This document shows positions 9,043-16,701 of a stretch of DNA of 43,032 nt, in pieces. Position 1 is the first letter of the stretch; each line of letters starts with the position of its first letter. Position numbers and translations under genes: made by a program. The notes under the pieces were generated by a model. It searched no databases and was not told the DNA's origin. It saw only the letters and a list, made by a program, of their open reading frames with translations. This stretch comes from VMDH01 sp038108875 (GTDB lineage: Bacteria; Pseudomonadota; Gammaproteobacteria; Magnimaribacterales; D2472): the NCBI GenBank assembly GCA_038108875.1, contig JAYNII010000011.1:1-43032 (forward strand), written 5' to 3'.

Positions 9043-9734
9043 GTCTTCTGAATTTGAATAAGTGAATTTATTGAATTACTAGCAAGTTGAATCATCTCTC
9101 CAAGCTGATCTTGGGTAAAGGGGTTTCCTTCGGCTGTTCCTTGAATTTCTATCAAAGCATTTGATCCAGTCATCACAATATTCATATCTGTCTCTGCATT
9201 GCTATCTTCTTTGTAATCCAGATCAACAAGTATCTCTCCTTCCACTATTCCCAAGGAAACAGCCGCAACGAATTCTTTCATAGCTCGGTGATCTTTTATG
9301 TGGTTTTTAATTGCTAGGAAGAGTGCAACGCATCCCCCAGTAATAGAAGCAGTTCTAGTCCCACCATCTGCTTGGATTACATCGCAATCCACAGTGATAG
9401 TTTTATCTTTAAGATATCTAAGATCGACTGCTTGCCTTAAGGAGCGACCAATCAATCTTTGAATTTCTAATGTTCTGCCGCCTTGTTTTCCCCGAGCAGC
9501 CTCTCTATTCATGCGTTCATTAGTTGATCTAGGCATCATTCCGTATTCTGCGGTAACCCAACCTGTATCTGAATTTCTCATCCAGCGAGGAACTTGATGC
9601 TCAATGGTTGCTGTGCAAATTACTTTTGTATCTCCGAAGCTAATTAATGCAGAACCTTCCGCATGTTTATTTATATTGGTTTCAATAACAATATTTCTCA
9701 ATTCAGTAGCTTTTCTATTATTTTCTCGATTCAT
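9030..9734 (-). CDS. rph: Ribonuclease PH
   Basis: Phosphorolytic 3'-5' exoribonuclease that trims tRNA 3' ends and other RNAs. At 234 residues it is of normal length. It has the PNPase-like fold with SALISFGDTKVICTATIE, the conserved GGRTLEIQRLIGRSLR segment, DCDVIQADGGTRTASITG, and the C-terminal EIQGTAEGNPF. It is first in rph-pyrE-ribE. A TATAAT box on its own strand ends exactly six bases before the ATG, so the transcript may have no leader; no Shine-Dalgarno is visible. Confidence 0.97.
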   Translation of the reverse strand: MNRENNRKATELRNIVIETNINKHAEGSALISFGDTKVICTATIEHQVPRWMRNSDTGWVTAEYGMMPRSTNERMNREAARGKQGGRTLEIQRLIGRSLRQAVDLRYLKDKTITVDCDVIQADGGTRTASITGGCVALFLAIKNHIKDHRAMKEFVAAVSLGIVEGEILVDLDYKEDSNAETDMNIVMTGSNALIEIQGTAEGNPFTQDQLGEMIQLASNSINSLIQIQKTCLN

Positions 9735-9780
9735 GAAGTCATTATATCGCTATAATGAGCAGGTATTTACTCAAAAAGGG
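9728..9780. promoter_or_regulatory. Bidirectional promoter between rph and the amidohydrolase lipoprotein gene
   Basis: The sequence at 9741-9756 is ATTATA, then TCGC, then TATAAT. This is a perfect inverted repeat of the -10 hexamer, so one box reads right (9751-9756) and one reads left (9746-9741). The rightward start would be near 9763, followed by a Shine-Dalgarno (AAAAAGGG, 9773-9780) for ATG 9788. The leftward start would fall on the A of the rph ATG. Neither side has a strong -35 box. Boxes are seen directly; promoter activity is inferred. Confidence 0.6.
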
Positions 9781-9787
9781 ATGTGAA

Positions 9788-11170
9788 ATGACAAACAGCA
9801 AATTTTTTATGCTTCTCTGTGCGTTTTTCTTACTCTTTGGTTGTGAAAAATCAGAGGTAAAAGAAAAATCACTCCAAACAGAATCCCAAGCATTTTTATC
9901 AACTTATGAACCCATGGCATCTGCAAATGTCTTGATTGTTAATGCGAATATGTTTGATGGGCTTGGAAATCAATATACAGATTACGATATTTTAATTAAA
10001 GATGGAAAGATTCAAGAAATTGGACAGGACCTTGTTATGGATGGCTCCGATTTGATTGATGCTCAGGGCAAATGGGTTACGCCGGGCATCATAGATATTC
10101 ACTCACATATGGGTGTTTATCCTGCTCCAGGAGTTAGCACTAGTTCCGATGGCAATGAGGCAACCTCGCCAGTGACTGCTGAAGTTTGGGCTGAACATTC
10201 TGTTTGGACTCAAGATCCTCAATTCGTTTTAGCTTTAAAAGGTGGAATTACTTCTTTTCATGTCTTACCTGGTTCAGCAAATTTGATGGGTGGAAGAGGT
10301 GCTACATTTAAGAATGTTCCAAATAACTCCATACAAGCTATGAAGTTTCCTAATGCTCCACATTCATTAAAGATGGCCTGCGGAGAAAATCCAAAAAGAG
10401 TCTATGGAAATAGAAGCCAATCTCCAGCTACCAGAATGGGCAACATGGCAGGCTATAGAAAAGCATGGATCGAGGCTGAGGAATACTATGAAAGCCTTCA
10501 AGAAGGCAAAGATGTCAAACGCGATTTAAGAAATGAAACGCTTGCAGGAGTATTGAGCGGCGATATCTTAGTTCAAAATCATTGCTACAGGGCTGATGAA
10601 ATGATGATGATGATTGAAATGGCAAAGGAATTTAATTATCAAATTACCACATTCCATCATGCTGTTGAAGCCTATAAAATCGCTGATGCTTTAGCAGAGA
10701 ATGAAATTTGTGCTGCCATGTGGGCAGATTGGTGGGGATTCAAGCATGAGGCATACGATATGGTTCAAGCAAATATAGCCATAGTTGATCAAGCTCGAGG
10801 CGGAACTGGTTGTGCCATAGTCCACTCAGACGATGCGGTTGGCATTCAACATCTCAACCAAGAGGCTGCCAAGGCAATTGCTGCTGGTCATAGAGCTGGC
10901 TTCGATATTTCTCAAGCTAGGGCTATGAAATGGATCACTCATAACCCAGCCAAGGCTGCAGGGATTCTGGATAAGACGGGCACCCTTGAAATTGGAAAAG
11001 ACGCAGATGTGGTTTTATGGTCAGGAAATCCATTCAGCGTATACTCAAGAACAGAAAAAGTATTTATCGATGGTGCTCTTGCCTATGATCGAAACGATCC
11101 CAAGCAAAGACCTGTTACAGATTTCGAACTTGGAATACTTAACCCTAATACCTCAAGGATCGAATCATGA
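9788..11170 (+). CDS. Amidohydrolase-family lipoprotein (imidazolonepropionase-like)
   Basis: A 460-residue exported protein. The signal peptide ends in the lipobox LFGC with the lipid-anchored Cys at 19; Glu at +2 suggests the outer membrane rather than the inner. The mature part is a metal-dependent amidohydrolase of the imidazolonepropionase/dihydroorotase superfamily. VTPGIIDIHSH gives the HxH metal ligands (H105, H107); further candidates are H265 (VQNHCYRADE), H290/H291 (TFHHAVEA) and D348/D349 (VHSDD). A C-terminal GKDADVVLW beta segment completes the composite sandwich domain. ATG 9788 was chosen for its Shine-Dalgarno and because it starts the signal peptide; an in-frame ATG at 9755 is less likely. 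It overlaps the next gene by four bases (ATGA). Substrate unknown; cyclic amides or dipeptide-like compounds are possible. Confidence 0.88.
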   Translation: MTNSKFFMLLCAFFLLFGCEKSEVKEKSLQTESQAFLSTYEPMASANVLIVNANMFDGLGNQYTDYDILIKDGKIQEIGQDLVMDGSDLIDAQGKWVTPGIIDIHSHMGVYPAPGVSTSSDGNEATSPVTAEVWAEHSVWTQDPQFVLALKGGITSFHVLPGSANLMGGRGATFKNVPNNSIQAMKFPNAPHSLKMACGENPKRVYGNRSQSPATRMGNMAGYRKAWIEAEEYYESLQEGKDVKRDLRNETLAGVLSGDILVQNHCYRADEMMMMIEMAKEFNYQITTFHHAVEAYKIADALAENEICAAMWADWWGFKHEAYDMVQANIAIVDQARGGTGCAIVHSDDAVGIQHLNQEAAKAIAAGHRAGFDISQARAMKWITHNPAKAAGILDKTGTLEIGKDADVVLWSGNPFSVYSRTEKVFIDGALAYDRNDPKQRPVTDFELGILNPNTSRIES

Positions 11171-12414
11171 GAAAACTATTTTTTAGCTTATTTGTATGCT
11201 TCTCGTTTAATGCTTTTTCCAAAGCAGAGCTGCTTATTACTCAAGCAAATATTCATGTTGGTGATGGAACGGATGCCTTTATTGCTGATATCCTTATTAA
11301 GGATGGAGTCATCCAACGTATAGCAAATGGCATATCGCCAAAGAATACTTGGGAAATTCTTGACGCCAGGGGTTTGACTTTAACTCCAGGGCTAATTTCA
11401 CCTACTTCTAATATTGGGATTGTTGAAATTAATGCCTTAGATGTTACAAGAGACGATGAGAGCGAGTTCTTGAAATCAGGTTTTAGTGTATTTAATGCAT
11501 TTAATCCAAATTCGACTCTCATCCCCTGGAATAGGTCAAATGGAGTAACCGGAACCATATCTTCACCTTCTTGGCGTTCGTTTCCTTTTTGGGGGCTAGG
11601 CTCTTATTTTTTACTTGATGCTTCTATGAAAATTACAGGCATAAAAGACCTTGCTATGTATGGAAGGCTTGGAGCATCTGGAAGATCTAGAGCAGAAGAC
11701 ATCCTTGTGATTGAATCTTTGTTTAAGCTAGCCTTAAGTATTGATGTTGATAATATTGAAGACGAGCTTGATAACTCTCACCTAGCTGAGAAATTTGAAT
11801 TGCAGCCTGATGATATTCTAGCTATTCGAAGAGTTCTTAAAGATAAATTACCTTTTGTTCTTGAAACTAATAGAGCTGCAGATATTTTACAGGCTGTTAG
11901 GCTTAAGGAAACCTATGGTTTGAATTTGATCTTGGCAAGCGTTGAAGAGGCTCCATTGGTTTTAGAGGTTTTAGCAGCTTCAAATATCCCAGTCATTATA
12001 GATCCGATGGATAATATACCAGATTCGTTTGATGAGCTTGCATCAAACCTAGATCGCGCGGCTATCTTGGATAGAGCAGGTATCACCATCATGTTTAGCA
12101 CACAAAGAAGTCATAACTATCATCTTATGCGTCAAGGCGCAGGAAATGCAGTAGCTTATGGTATGAACTATAACAATGCTATTAAAGGTATGACTAAAGC
12201 AGTTGCAGATATCTTTAGGATCCCAAATCGAGGGGCAGTGCAGGTTGGAAATTATGCAGATTTAGTTATCTGGGACGGCGACCCTTTGGAGCCAGCTACC
12301 TTTCCAAAGTATGTCCTGATTAATGGTGAAAGCATGGATTTGACAACTCGTTCAACCAGATTAACTGAAAGGTATTCCCAGGAAACCTCAAAACCCAGAT
12401 CGTATTTACACTAG
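11167..12414 (+). CDS. Exported amidohydrolase-like protein lacking the metal-binding site
   Basis: A 415-residue paralogue of the gene before it. A Sec signal peptide (about 1-20, ending FSKA before ELL) has no lipobox. The fold is recognisable from the N-terminal TQANIHVGDGTD and DILIKDG strands, the TPG turn, and the C-terminal GNYADLVIWDGDP. The HxH ligands are gone: where the partner has DIHSH this one has SPTSN (residues 78-82). The equivalent of the VHSDD aspartate segment reads FSTQRSHNYH. Such a protein is unlikely to be a normal metallohydrolase. Because it overlaps the active partner by four bases, a non-catalytic subunit or scaffold role is a reasonable inference. Its stop shares the CTAG at 12411-12414 with the stop of convergent yqeY. 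Confidence 0.85.
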   Translation: MRKLFFSLFVCFSFNAFSKAELLITQANIHVGDGTDAFIADILIKDGVIQRIANGISPKNTWEILDARGLTLTPGLISPTSNIGIVEINALDVTRDDESEFLKSGFSVFNAFNPNSTLIPWNRSNGVTGTISSPSWRSFPFWGLGSYFLLDASMKITGIKDLAMYGRLGASGRSRAEDILVIESLFKLALSIDVDNIEDELDNSHLAEKFELQPDDILAIRRVLKDKLPFVLETNRAADILQAVRLKETYGLNLILASVEEAPLVLEVLAASNIPVIIDPMDNIPDSFDELASNLDRAAILDRAGITIMFSTQRSHNYHLMRQGAGNAVAYGMNYNNAIKGMTKAVADIFRIPNRGAVQVGNYADLVIWDGDPLEPATFPKYVLINGESMDLTTRSTRLTERYSQETSKPRSYLH

Positions 12415-12857
12415 TTTGAAAGTTTAGATTTAACGGCAGCGCTGACTATACCCATGTCAGCTTTGCCGTTAAGCAACGGCTTAAGTATTGCCATCACTTT
12501 ACCGATATCTTGTGCAGAGGAAGCTTCCGATATTTTAATGGCCTGATCAATATGGGCTTGAATCTTTTCTTCAGATAATTGCTCAGGAAGGTAATTAGAA
12601 ATGATGGCTAATTCACCTATCTCAATAGAGGCAAGGTCTTCTCTGCCTCCTTGTTGAAATTGTTGAATTGAATCTTTTCTTTGTTTAGCCATTTTGTTTA
12701 GCACAGTGATTACAACATCATCTGTTGCTAAAATTTTCTTATCTATTTCTATTTGTTTTATTTCAGCGGAGATCATCCGTAAAGTATCTCTCAACGTATT
12801 ATTTTTATTAAGCATTGCTTGCTTAATATCATTGAGGATATTTTCTTTTAGAGACAA
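12411..12857 (-). CDS. yqeY: YqeY/GatB-like tRNA-associated protein
   Basis: The 148-residue helical protein contains the family sequence RDTLRMISAEIKQIEID and a C-terminal DIGKVMAILKPLLNGKADM segment resembling the tail domain of GatB. YqeY proteins resemble the tRNA-binding tail of the Asp/Glu-tRNA amidotransferase, but their role is not established. It directly follows rpsU with no gap, a pairing seen in many bacteria, and so probably shares its transcript. The 3' end overlaps the convergent amidohydrolase gene by four bases. Confidence 0.92.
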   Translation of the reverse strand: MSLKENILNDIKQAMLNKNNTLRDTLRMISAEIKQIEIDKKILATDDVVITVLNKMAKQRKDSIQQFQQGGREDLASIEIGELAIISNYLPEQLSEEKIQAHIDQAIKISEASSAQDIGKVMAILKPLLNGKADMGIVSAAVKSKLSN

Positions 12858-13082
12858 TTATCTGTACGAACGTTGACGTGAGCGAGCAAAACCAAATCGT
12901 CTATTAGTTTTTTTTGCCCGCTTAACAGCAGCAGCCATTTTTCTTTTTCTCTCTTCGGTTGGTTTTTCATAAAATTCGCGTTTGCGAATCTCAGGCAAGA
13001 TAGCTGCTTTCTCGCAGGCTCTCTTGAATTTTCTGAGACCAACGTCAAAATATTCTGTTTCTTTTATATATACTGAAGGCAT
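12858..13082 (-). CDS. rpsU: 30S ribosomal protein S21
   Basis: S21 is a small basic protein near the 3' end of 16S rRNA that aids initiation. The 74-residue protein reads MPSVYIKETEYFDVGLRKFK at the start, then a Lys/Arg-rich helix (EERKRKMAAAVKRAKK) and a basic tail. An in-frame upstream extension to 13211 would run into the tsaD gene and is rejected. No Shine-Dalgarno precedes the ATG. It is divergent from tsaD, as usual in gammaproteobacteria, but dnaG and rpoD do not follow; they lie together 26 kb away in this window. Confidence 0.96.
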   Translation of the reverse strand: MPSVYIKETEYFDVGLRKFKRACEKAAILPEIRKREFYEKPTEERKRKMAAAVKRAKKTNRRFGFARSRQRSYR

Positions 13083-13095
13083 AATTAAGTTGCGT

Positions 13096-13125
13096 ATTTT
13101 ATGCAGTTTAGGGTGTAAAAGTAAA
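13096..13125 (-). promoter_or_regulatory. Putative sigma-70 promoter for rpsU-yqeY
   Basis: On the minus strand, TTTACT (13125-13120) is followed after 18 bases by TAAAAT (13101-13096). This predicts a start near 13089 and a leader of only about seven bases before the rpsU ATG at 13082. The tsaD promoter must share this 55-base gap; TTGCGT (13090-13095) with TGTAAA (13114-13119) on the plus strand is a weak candidate. Confidence 0.45.
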
Positions 13126-13137
13126 GGAAAATTTAAT

Positions 13138-14154
13138 ATGTTAACTCTTGGTATAGAAACCTCTTGCGACGAAACCGCCTTAGCTGTCTTTGACCCTAAA
13201 AAAGGTATCATAGCGGAGGCTGTTTATTCTCAGATAGACCTGCATGCAGTATATGGAGGGGTAGTGCCGGAGTTGGCCTCTAGGGATCATTGCCAAAAAA
13301 TCCTTCCGTTACTTACTAACAAGATTTTAAACACAGTAGATATTCATGAGATAAAACTTATTGCTTACACTGCTGGTCCAGGGTTAGGAGGAGCGCTATT
13401 GATTGGGGAAAGTTTTGCTCAAGGATTGGCAATGGCTCTTGATATACCGCTTATCGGAGTAAACCATCTAGAAGGGCATCTGTTGGCCCCATTTCTTAAT
13501 AAACTGGATGCTACTTATCCTTTGTTGACATTATTGGTATCAGGGGGCCATTCTTTGATTATAGATGTCGCGGAGCTTGGTCAATACACTATTCTAGGTG
13601 AATCACGCGATGATGCAGTTGGTGAAGCTTTTGACAAGGTAGCTAAATTGCTTGATTTGCGATATCCAGGTGGGCCAGAGATAGAGAAACTAGCCAAAAA
13701 AGGCAACCCAGGGGTGTTCAACTTTCCCATTCCATTAGCGGATAAAGATACGTTTGATATGAGTTTTAGCGGACTTAAAACTTCAGTGCTATATGCTCTG
13801 AGGGGTATTAATGATCCAACAGTACAAGACAAAGCAAATATTGCGCTTGCATTCCAAGAGGCTGCAACAAACGCTCTTACCAAGAAGGTTTTGAAGGCTC
13901 TAATTCATACCCAAAGACCCCTTTTAGTTTGCACAGGGGGAGTAGCAGCTAATAAAGTTTTGCGAAATAAGTTAAGCAGCATAGCTGTCGATTGCAATGC
14001 AGCAATATTATTTCCCGAGCTTAAGCATTGTACTGATAATGCTGCCATGATAGCTTATGTTGGTTACTTAAGAAGAAAGGAGGCTTCCAAAAACTTTCAA
14101 TCTATAGTCAAATCAAGGTGGCCACTAAAAACACTTTCTAGTATTCATGGATAA
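13138..14154 (+). CDS. tsaD: tRNA N6-threonylcarbamoyladenosine transferase TsaD
   Basis: Transfers the threonylcarbamoyl group to A37 of ANN-decoding tRNAs, working with TsaB and TsaE (not in this window). The 338-residue protein starts MLTLGIETSCDETA and has the metal-binding HLEGH (H110, H114), the phosphate loop LLVSGGHS, and the C-terminal CTDNAAMIAYVG with the metal Asp. ATG 13138 was chosen for its family-typical start and the AAGGA at about 13124-13128; a longer frame from 12982 overlaps rpsU and is rejected. Eight bases overlap folB. Confidence 0.97.
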   Translation: MLTLGIETSCDETALAVFDPKKGIIAEAVYSQIDLHAVYGGVVPELASRDHCQKILPLLTNKILNTVDIHEIKLIAYTAGPGLGGALLIGESFAQGLAMALDIPLIGVNHLEGHLLAPFLNKLDATYPLLTLLVSGGHSLIIDVAELGQYTILGESRDDAVGEAFDKVAKLLDLRYPGGPEIEKLAKKGNPGVFNFPIPLADKDTFDMSFSGLKTSVLYALRGINDPTVQDKANIALAFQEAATNALTKKVLKALIHTQRPLLVCTGGVAANKVLRNKLSSIAVDCNAAILFPELKHCTDNAAMIAYVGYLRRKEASKNFQSIVKSRWPLKTLSSIHG

Positions 14155-14491
14155 AGTATTTATAAAAGATCTGCGTGCACAAACAATCATTGGAATTTTT
14201 GATTGGGAACGAGAAGTTCGACAAGAGATTAAAATGGACTTTGAGTTTGATTTCTGTTGCTTGAAGGCTGCTAAATCAGACAACATACAAGATGCTCTTG
14301 ACTACAAAAAAATTACAAAGAAAGTAATAACTTTTGTTGAGAATTCTAAATTCAAGCTTATTGAGGCTTTGGGTGAAAATGTTATCAAACTCATAAAAAA
14401 AGATTTTCCTGATCTCAAAATAACCCTAACCATCTCTAAACCGGGTGCTTTGAGGGGCGCCCAAGATGTTGGAATTATATTAACAAGATAA
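14147..14491 (+). CDS. folB: Dihydroneopterin aldolase
   Basis: Cleaves 7,8-dihydroneopterin to 6-hydroxymethyl-dihydropterin and glycolaldehyde in folate synthesis. The 114-residue protein has DLRAQTIIGIFDWEREVRQ (with the substrate-binding Glu at 21) and the C-terminal SKPGALRGAQDVGI, which holds the catalytic Lys. It overlaps tsaD at its start and folK at its end (TAATG). The tsaD-folB-folK order is common in gammaproteobacteria, and FolK acts on the product of FolB. Confidence 0.95.
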   Translation: MDKVFIKDLRAQTIIGIFDWEREVRQEIKMDFEFDFCCLKAAKSDNIQDALDYKKITKKVITFVENSKFKLIEALGENVIKLIKKDFPDLKITLTISKPGALRGAQDVGIILTR

Positions 14492-14946
14492 TGCTTTCTT
14501 ACTATTTATCTTTAGGAAGCAATATTAATCCTAAAGAGAATATTACTAGCGCTATAAGACTTCTTAAGAGTGAGTTTCAAGTCACAAACATATCAAATTT
14601 TTATCTCACCGCAGCAAGCGGATTTGAAGGAGAAGATTTTATTAATGGTTGTATTGAGATTAGTGGAACTGATAAAAATTTTGAGCACACTGAGTCTCTT
14701 CTAAAGTCCATTGAAGATGATTTTGGGAGAGATAGAAGTCTACCAAAATTCTCTAATAGGCCTCTAGATATTGATATTGTTTTAGCACTCCAAGGTGAAA
14801 ATCTAATTTATATTTCCAAAGAAATTCAGCTTTATGATTTTGTATCAATACCGTTAAGAGAGATTTTGTCTACAAAAACTGCAGACAAGCTAGAACTGGC
14901 TCAAATCAACAATGCTTCGTTTAAGAAGGTAGAAATTTATTTATAG
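14491..14946 (+). CDS. folK: 6-hydroxymethyl-7,8-dihydropterin pyrophosphokinase
   Basis: Transfers pyrophosphate from ATP to hydroxymethyl-dihydropterin, the step after FolB. The 151-residue protein has the N-terminal YYLSLGSNINPKENI and the signature RPLDIDIVL with its two metal-binding Asp residues. The FGRDRSLPKFSNRPLD stretch gives the ATP loop. Its length is normal. The last ten bases overlap the 3' end of the convergent phosphotransferase gene. Confidence 0.94.
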   Translation: MLSYYLSLGSNINPKENITSAIRLLKSEFQVTNISNFYLTAASGFEGEDFINGCIEISGTDKNFEHTESLLKSIEDDFGRDRSLPKFSNRPLDIDIVLALQGENLIYISKEIQLYDFVSIPLREILSTKTADKLELAQINNASFKKVEIYL

Positions 14947-15977
14947 AATTTTTCAACCGATGCCCATGCAGCTTCTGACAAAGGAAAAACTTGATTACCT
15001 CTTTCTTCTGCATGCTTGCTGGAGGCTGTTCCGTCTCTAACTCTACCAAGAATTCCCTGACAAATTGCGGCTATTTTGAAAATGTTAAAGATGATATAGA
15101 ACTCCCAATTAGTGCTTAGATCTTTCCCGGTAGCATCAGAGTACATATCGCGATATTGGTATTCAGTTGGGATCCCTTTACTTTTGCAAAAGTTTTCATC
15201 GCTGAGAAGAGGGATTGTTCTCCAGCTTAGACAATGATAGCTAAAGTCAGCAATAGGGTGACCAAGCGTAGATAGCTCCCAGTCAAGAACTCCCATAACG
15301 CTATGTTTTTTATCAAATATCATATTATCCAATCGATAGTCTCCATGTACGATAGAAGTTTCATCGTCATTAGGAATATTCTCTGGCAACCACTCTATTA
15401 AATTGTTCATTGCGCTAATTTTTTGAGTTTCTGATGCCAAGTATTGTTTTGTCCATCTTGAGACTTGTCTTGCAACATAATTGCCCGGTTTCCCAAAATC
15501 TTGAAGTCCTACCTCTTGAAAATCTACTGAGTGCAGCGCAGCTAGAACCCTGTTCTTTTCAGCATAGATCTTAGCTCTTTCTTCATTAGTCATATTGGGT
15601 AATAACAGATCCCAATGTACTATTCCATCTAAAAATTCCATCATAAAGAAGGGCGTTCCGGCGACATCCTCATCGTGACACATTCCAAAAGATCTTGGAA
15701 CGGGAACAGGAGTATCTTGTAAGGCACTAATTACGGCATATTCACGATCAACTGCATGAGCAGAGGGCAAAAGCTTACCAGGAGGCTTCCTTCTTAAGAC
15801 ATAATTTTTATGTTGAGTTATAACTTTGTATGTCGGGTTAGATTGACCGCCTTTGAATTGTTCAATTGATAGGATTTCTTCTTTCGCAATATTTTCATTC
15901 ATCCACTGTTGTAGGTTACTTTTACTAATAATTAATGTTTCATCAACAGGTTTTGTCCCTGAAAATATCTCATGCAT
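14937..15977 (-). CDS. APH-fold phosphotransferase (ACAD10/11-type, aminoglycoside-kinase-like)
   Basis: A 346-residue kinase-like protein. The N-lobe has FKGGQSNPTYKV and YVLRRKPPGKLLPSAHAVDREY. The catalytic loop is VHGDYRLDNMIF and the metal Asp is in GVLDWELSTLGHP. This combination (RRKPPGKLLPSAH, then SIVHGDYRLDN) marks the family related to the kinase domain of ACAD10/ACAD11, which acts on 4-hydroxyacyl-CoA, rather than true antibiotic phosphotransferases. I use ATG 15977, which overlaps the folM-like stop by eight bases; an in-frame ATG at 15995 is an alternative. It ends a nine-gene run. No acyl-CoA dehydrogenase is adjacent, so the substrate is open. Confidence 0.85.
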   Translation of the reverse strand: MHEIFSGTKPVDETLIISKSNLQQWMNENIAKEEILSIEQFKGGQSNPTYKVITQHKNYVLRRKPPGKLLPSAHAVDREYAVISALQDTPVPVPRSFGMCHDEDVAGTPFFMMEFLDGIVHWDLLLPNMTNEERAKIYAEKNRVLAALHSVDFQEVGLQDFGKPGNYVARQVSRWTKQYLASETQKISAMNNLIEWLPENIPNDDETSIVHGDYRLDNMIFDKKHSVMGVLDWELSTLGHPIADFSYHCLSWRTIPLLSDENFCKSKGIPTEYQYRDMYSDATGKDLSTNWEFYIIFNIFKIAAICQGILGRVRDGTASSKHAEERGNQVFPLSEAAWASVEKFYK

Positions 15978-16701
15978 TAAGACTTCTCCCCCCATCTACA
16001 GTAATAGTTTCTCCCGTAATATATTGAGACTCTAAGAGGAATATCACCGCAGACACTATGTCCGATACTTTACCTATTCTTTTAAGTGGTATAGAAGCAA
16101 CAATCTGATTCTCTTTATTTTTAGACCACACTTTATTGGGTGGCGGAAGAATCGCTCCAGGTGCAACAGCATTCACTCTAATGTTGGGTGCAAGATCTTT
16201 TGCGTAGGTTTGGGTAATTTTCTGAAGCCCAGCTTTCGCAGCTACGTAAACTGTATGATTAGAAAATACCCTGTTCAGATTGGCGTCCGTTATATTAATA
16301 ATGTTTCCATTAAACTGACCTAAATATCTCTTTAGACCATCAATTAAAAAAACTGGTGCCATAAGATTGCTACCCATTAACTCATTCCAGGCATTCAAAG
16401 TTATTTTACCTGCTGGCGTTGGGTAGAAGCTGGATGCATTGTTTACTAATAAGTCTAATCTATTAAAGGCATCTATCGATTTTCTGATTAAAACATTAAT
16501 TCCATCGTGGTTACTTAAATCTGCGCATACACACTCTACACTTTTGGCTCTTTTAGCATTTAGCTTTTTTGCTAACTGCTCAGCTGGTTTTTGCGAGTTT
16601 CGGTAATGGAGAATAATTCTCCATCCTCTTTTGTGCAGCTCATTAATAATTGCATTTCCAATTCTGAGACTTCCTCCAGTTACTAAGGCAACTTTATTCA
16701 T
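15970..16701 (-). CDS. folM: Pteridine reductase / FolM-like SDR
   Basis: A 243-residue short-chain dehydrogenase. The cofactor motif is TGGSLRIG, the TGxxxRxG form used by pteridine reductases and FolM rather than the usual TGxxxGxG. NNASSFYPTP follows the cofactor strand, the catalytic motif is YVAAK, and a C-terminal TVDGGRSL closes it. FolM-type enzymes reduce dihydromonapterin or dihydropterins. The gene is close to folB and folK, although on the other strand, which fits. It overlaps cca by eight bases. The symbol is assigned by family resemblance; the true pterin substrate is not shown. Confidence 0.8.
   Translation of the reverse strand: MNKVALVTGGSLRIGNAIINELHKRGWRIILHYRNSQKPAEQLAKKLNAKRAKSVECVCADLSNHDGINVLIRKSIDAFNRLDLLVNNASSFYPTPAGKITLNAWNELMGSNLMAPVFLIDGLKRYLGQFNGNIINITDANLNRVFSNHTVYVAAKAGLQKITQTYAKDLAPNIRVNAVAPGAILPPPNKVWSKNKENQIVASIPLKRIGKVSDIVSAVIFLLESQYITGETITVDGGRSLNA

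Noticed and set aside
12858..13211. 117-residue version of S21 and a 390-residue version of TsaD from 12982
   Set aside because: Both extensions run into the divergent gene and add residues foreign to the families. The shorter starts match the known N-termini.
14937..15977. Aminoglycoside resistance gene
   Set aside because: The motifs are those of the ACAD10/11-type APH-fold family and the setting is a housekeeping operon with no mobile element.
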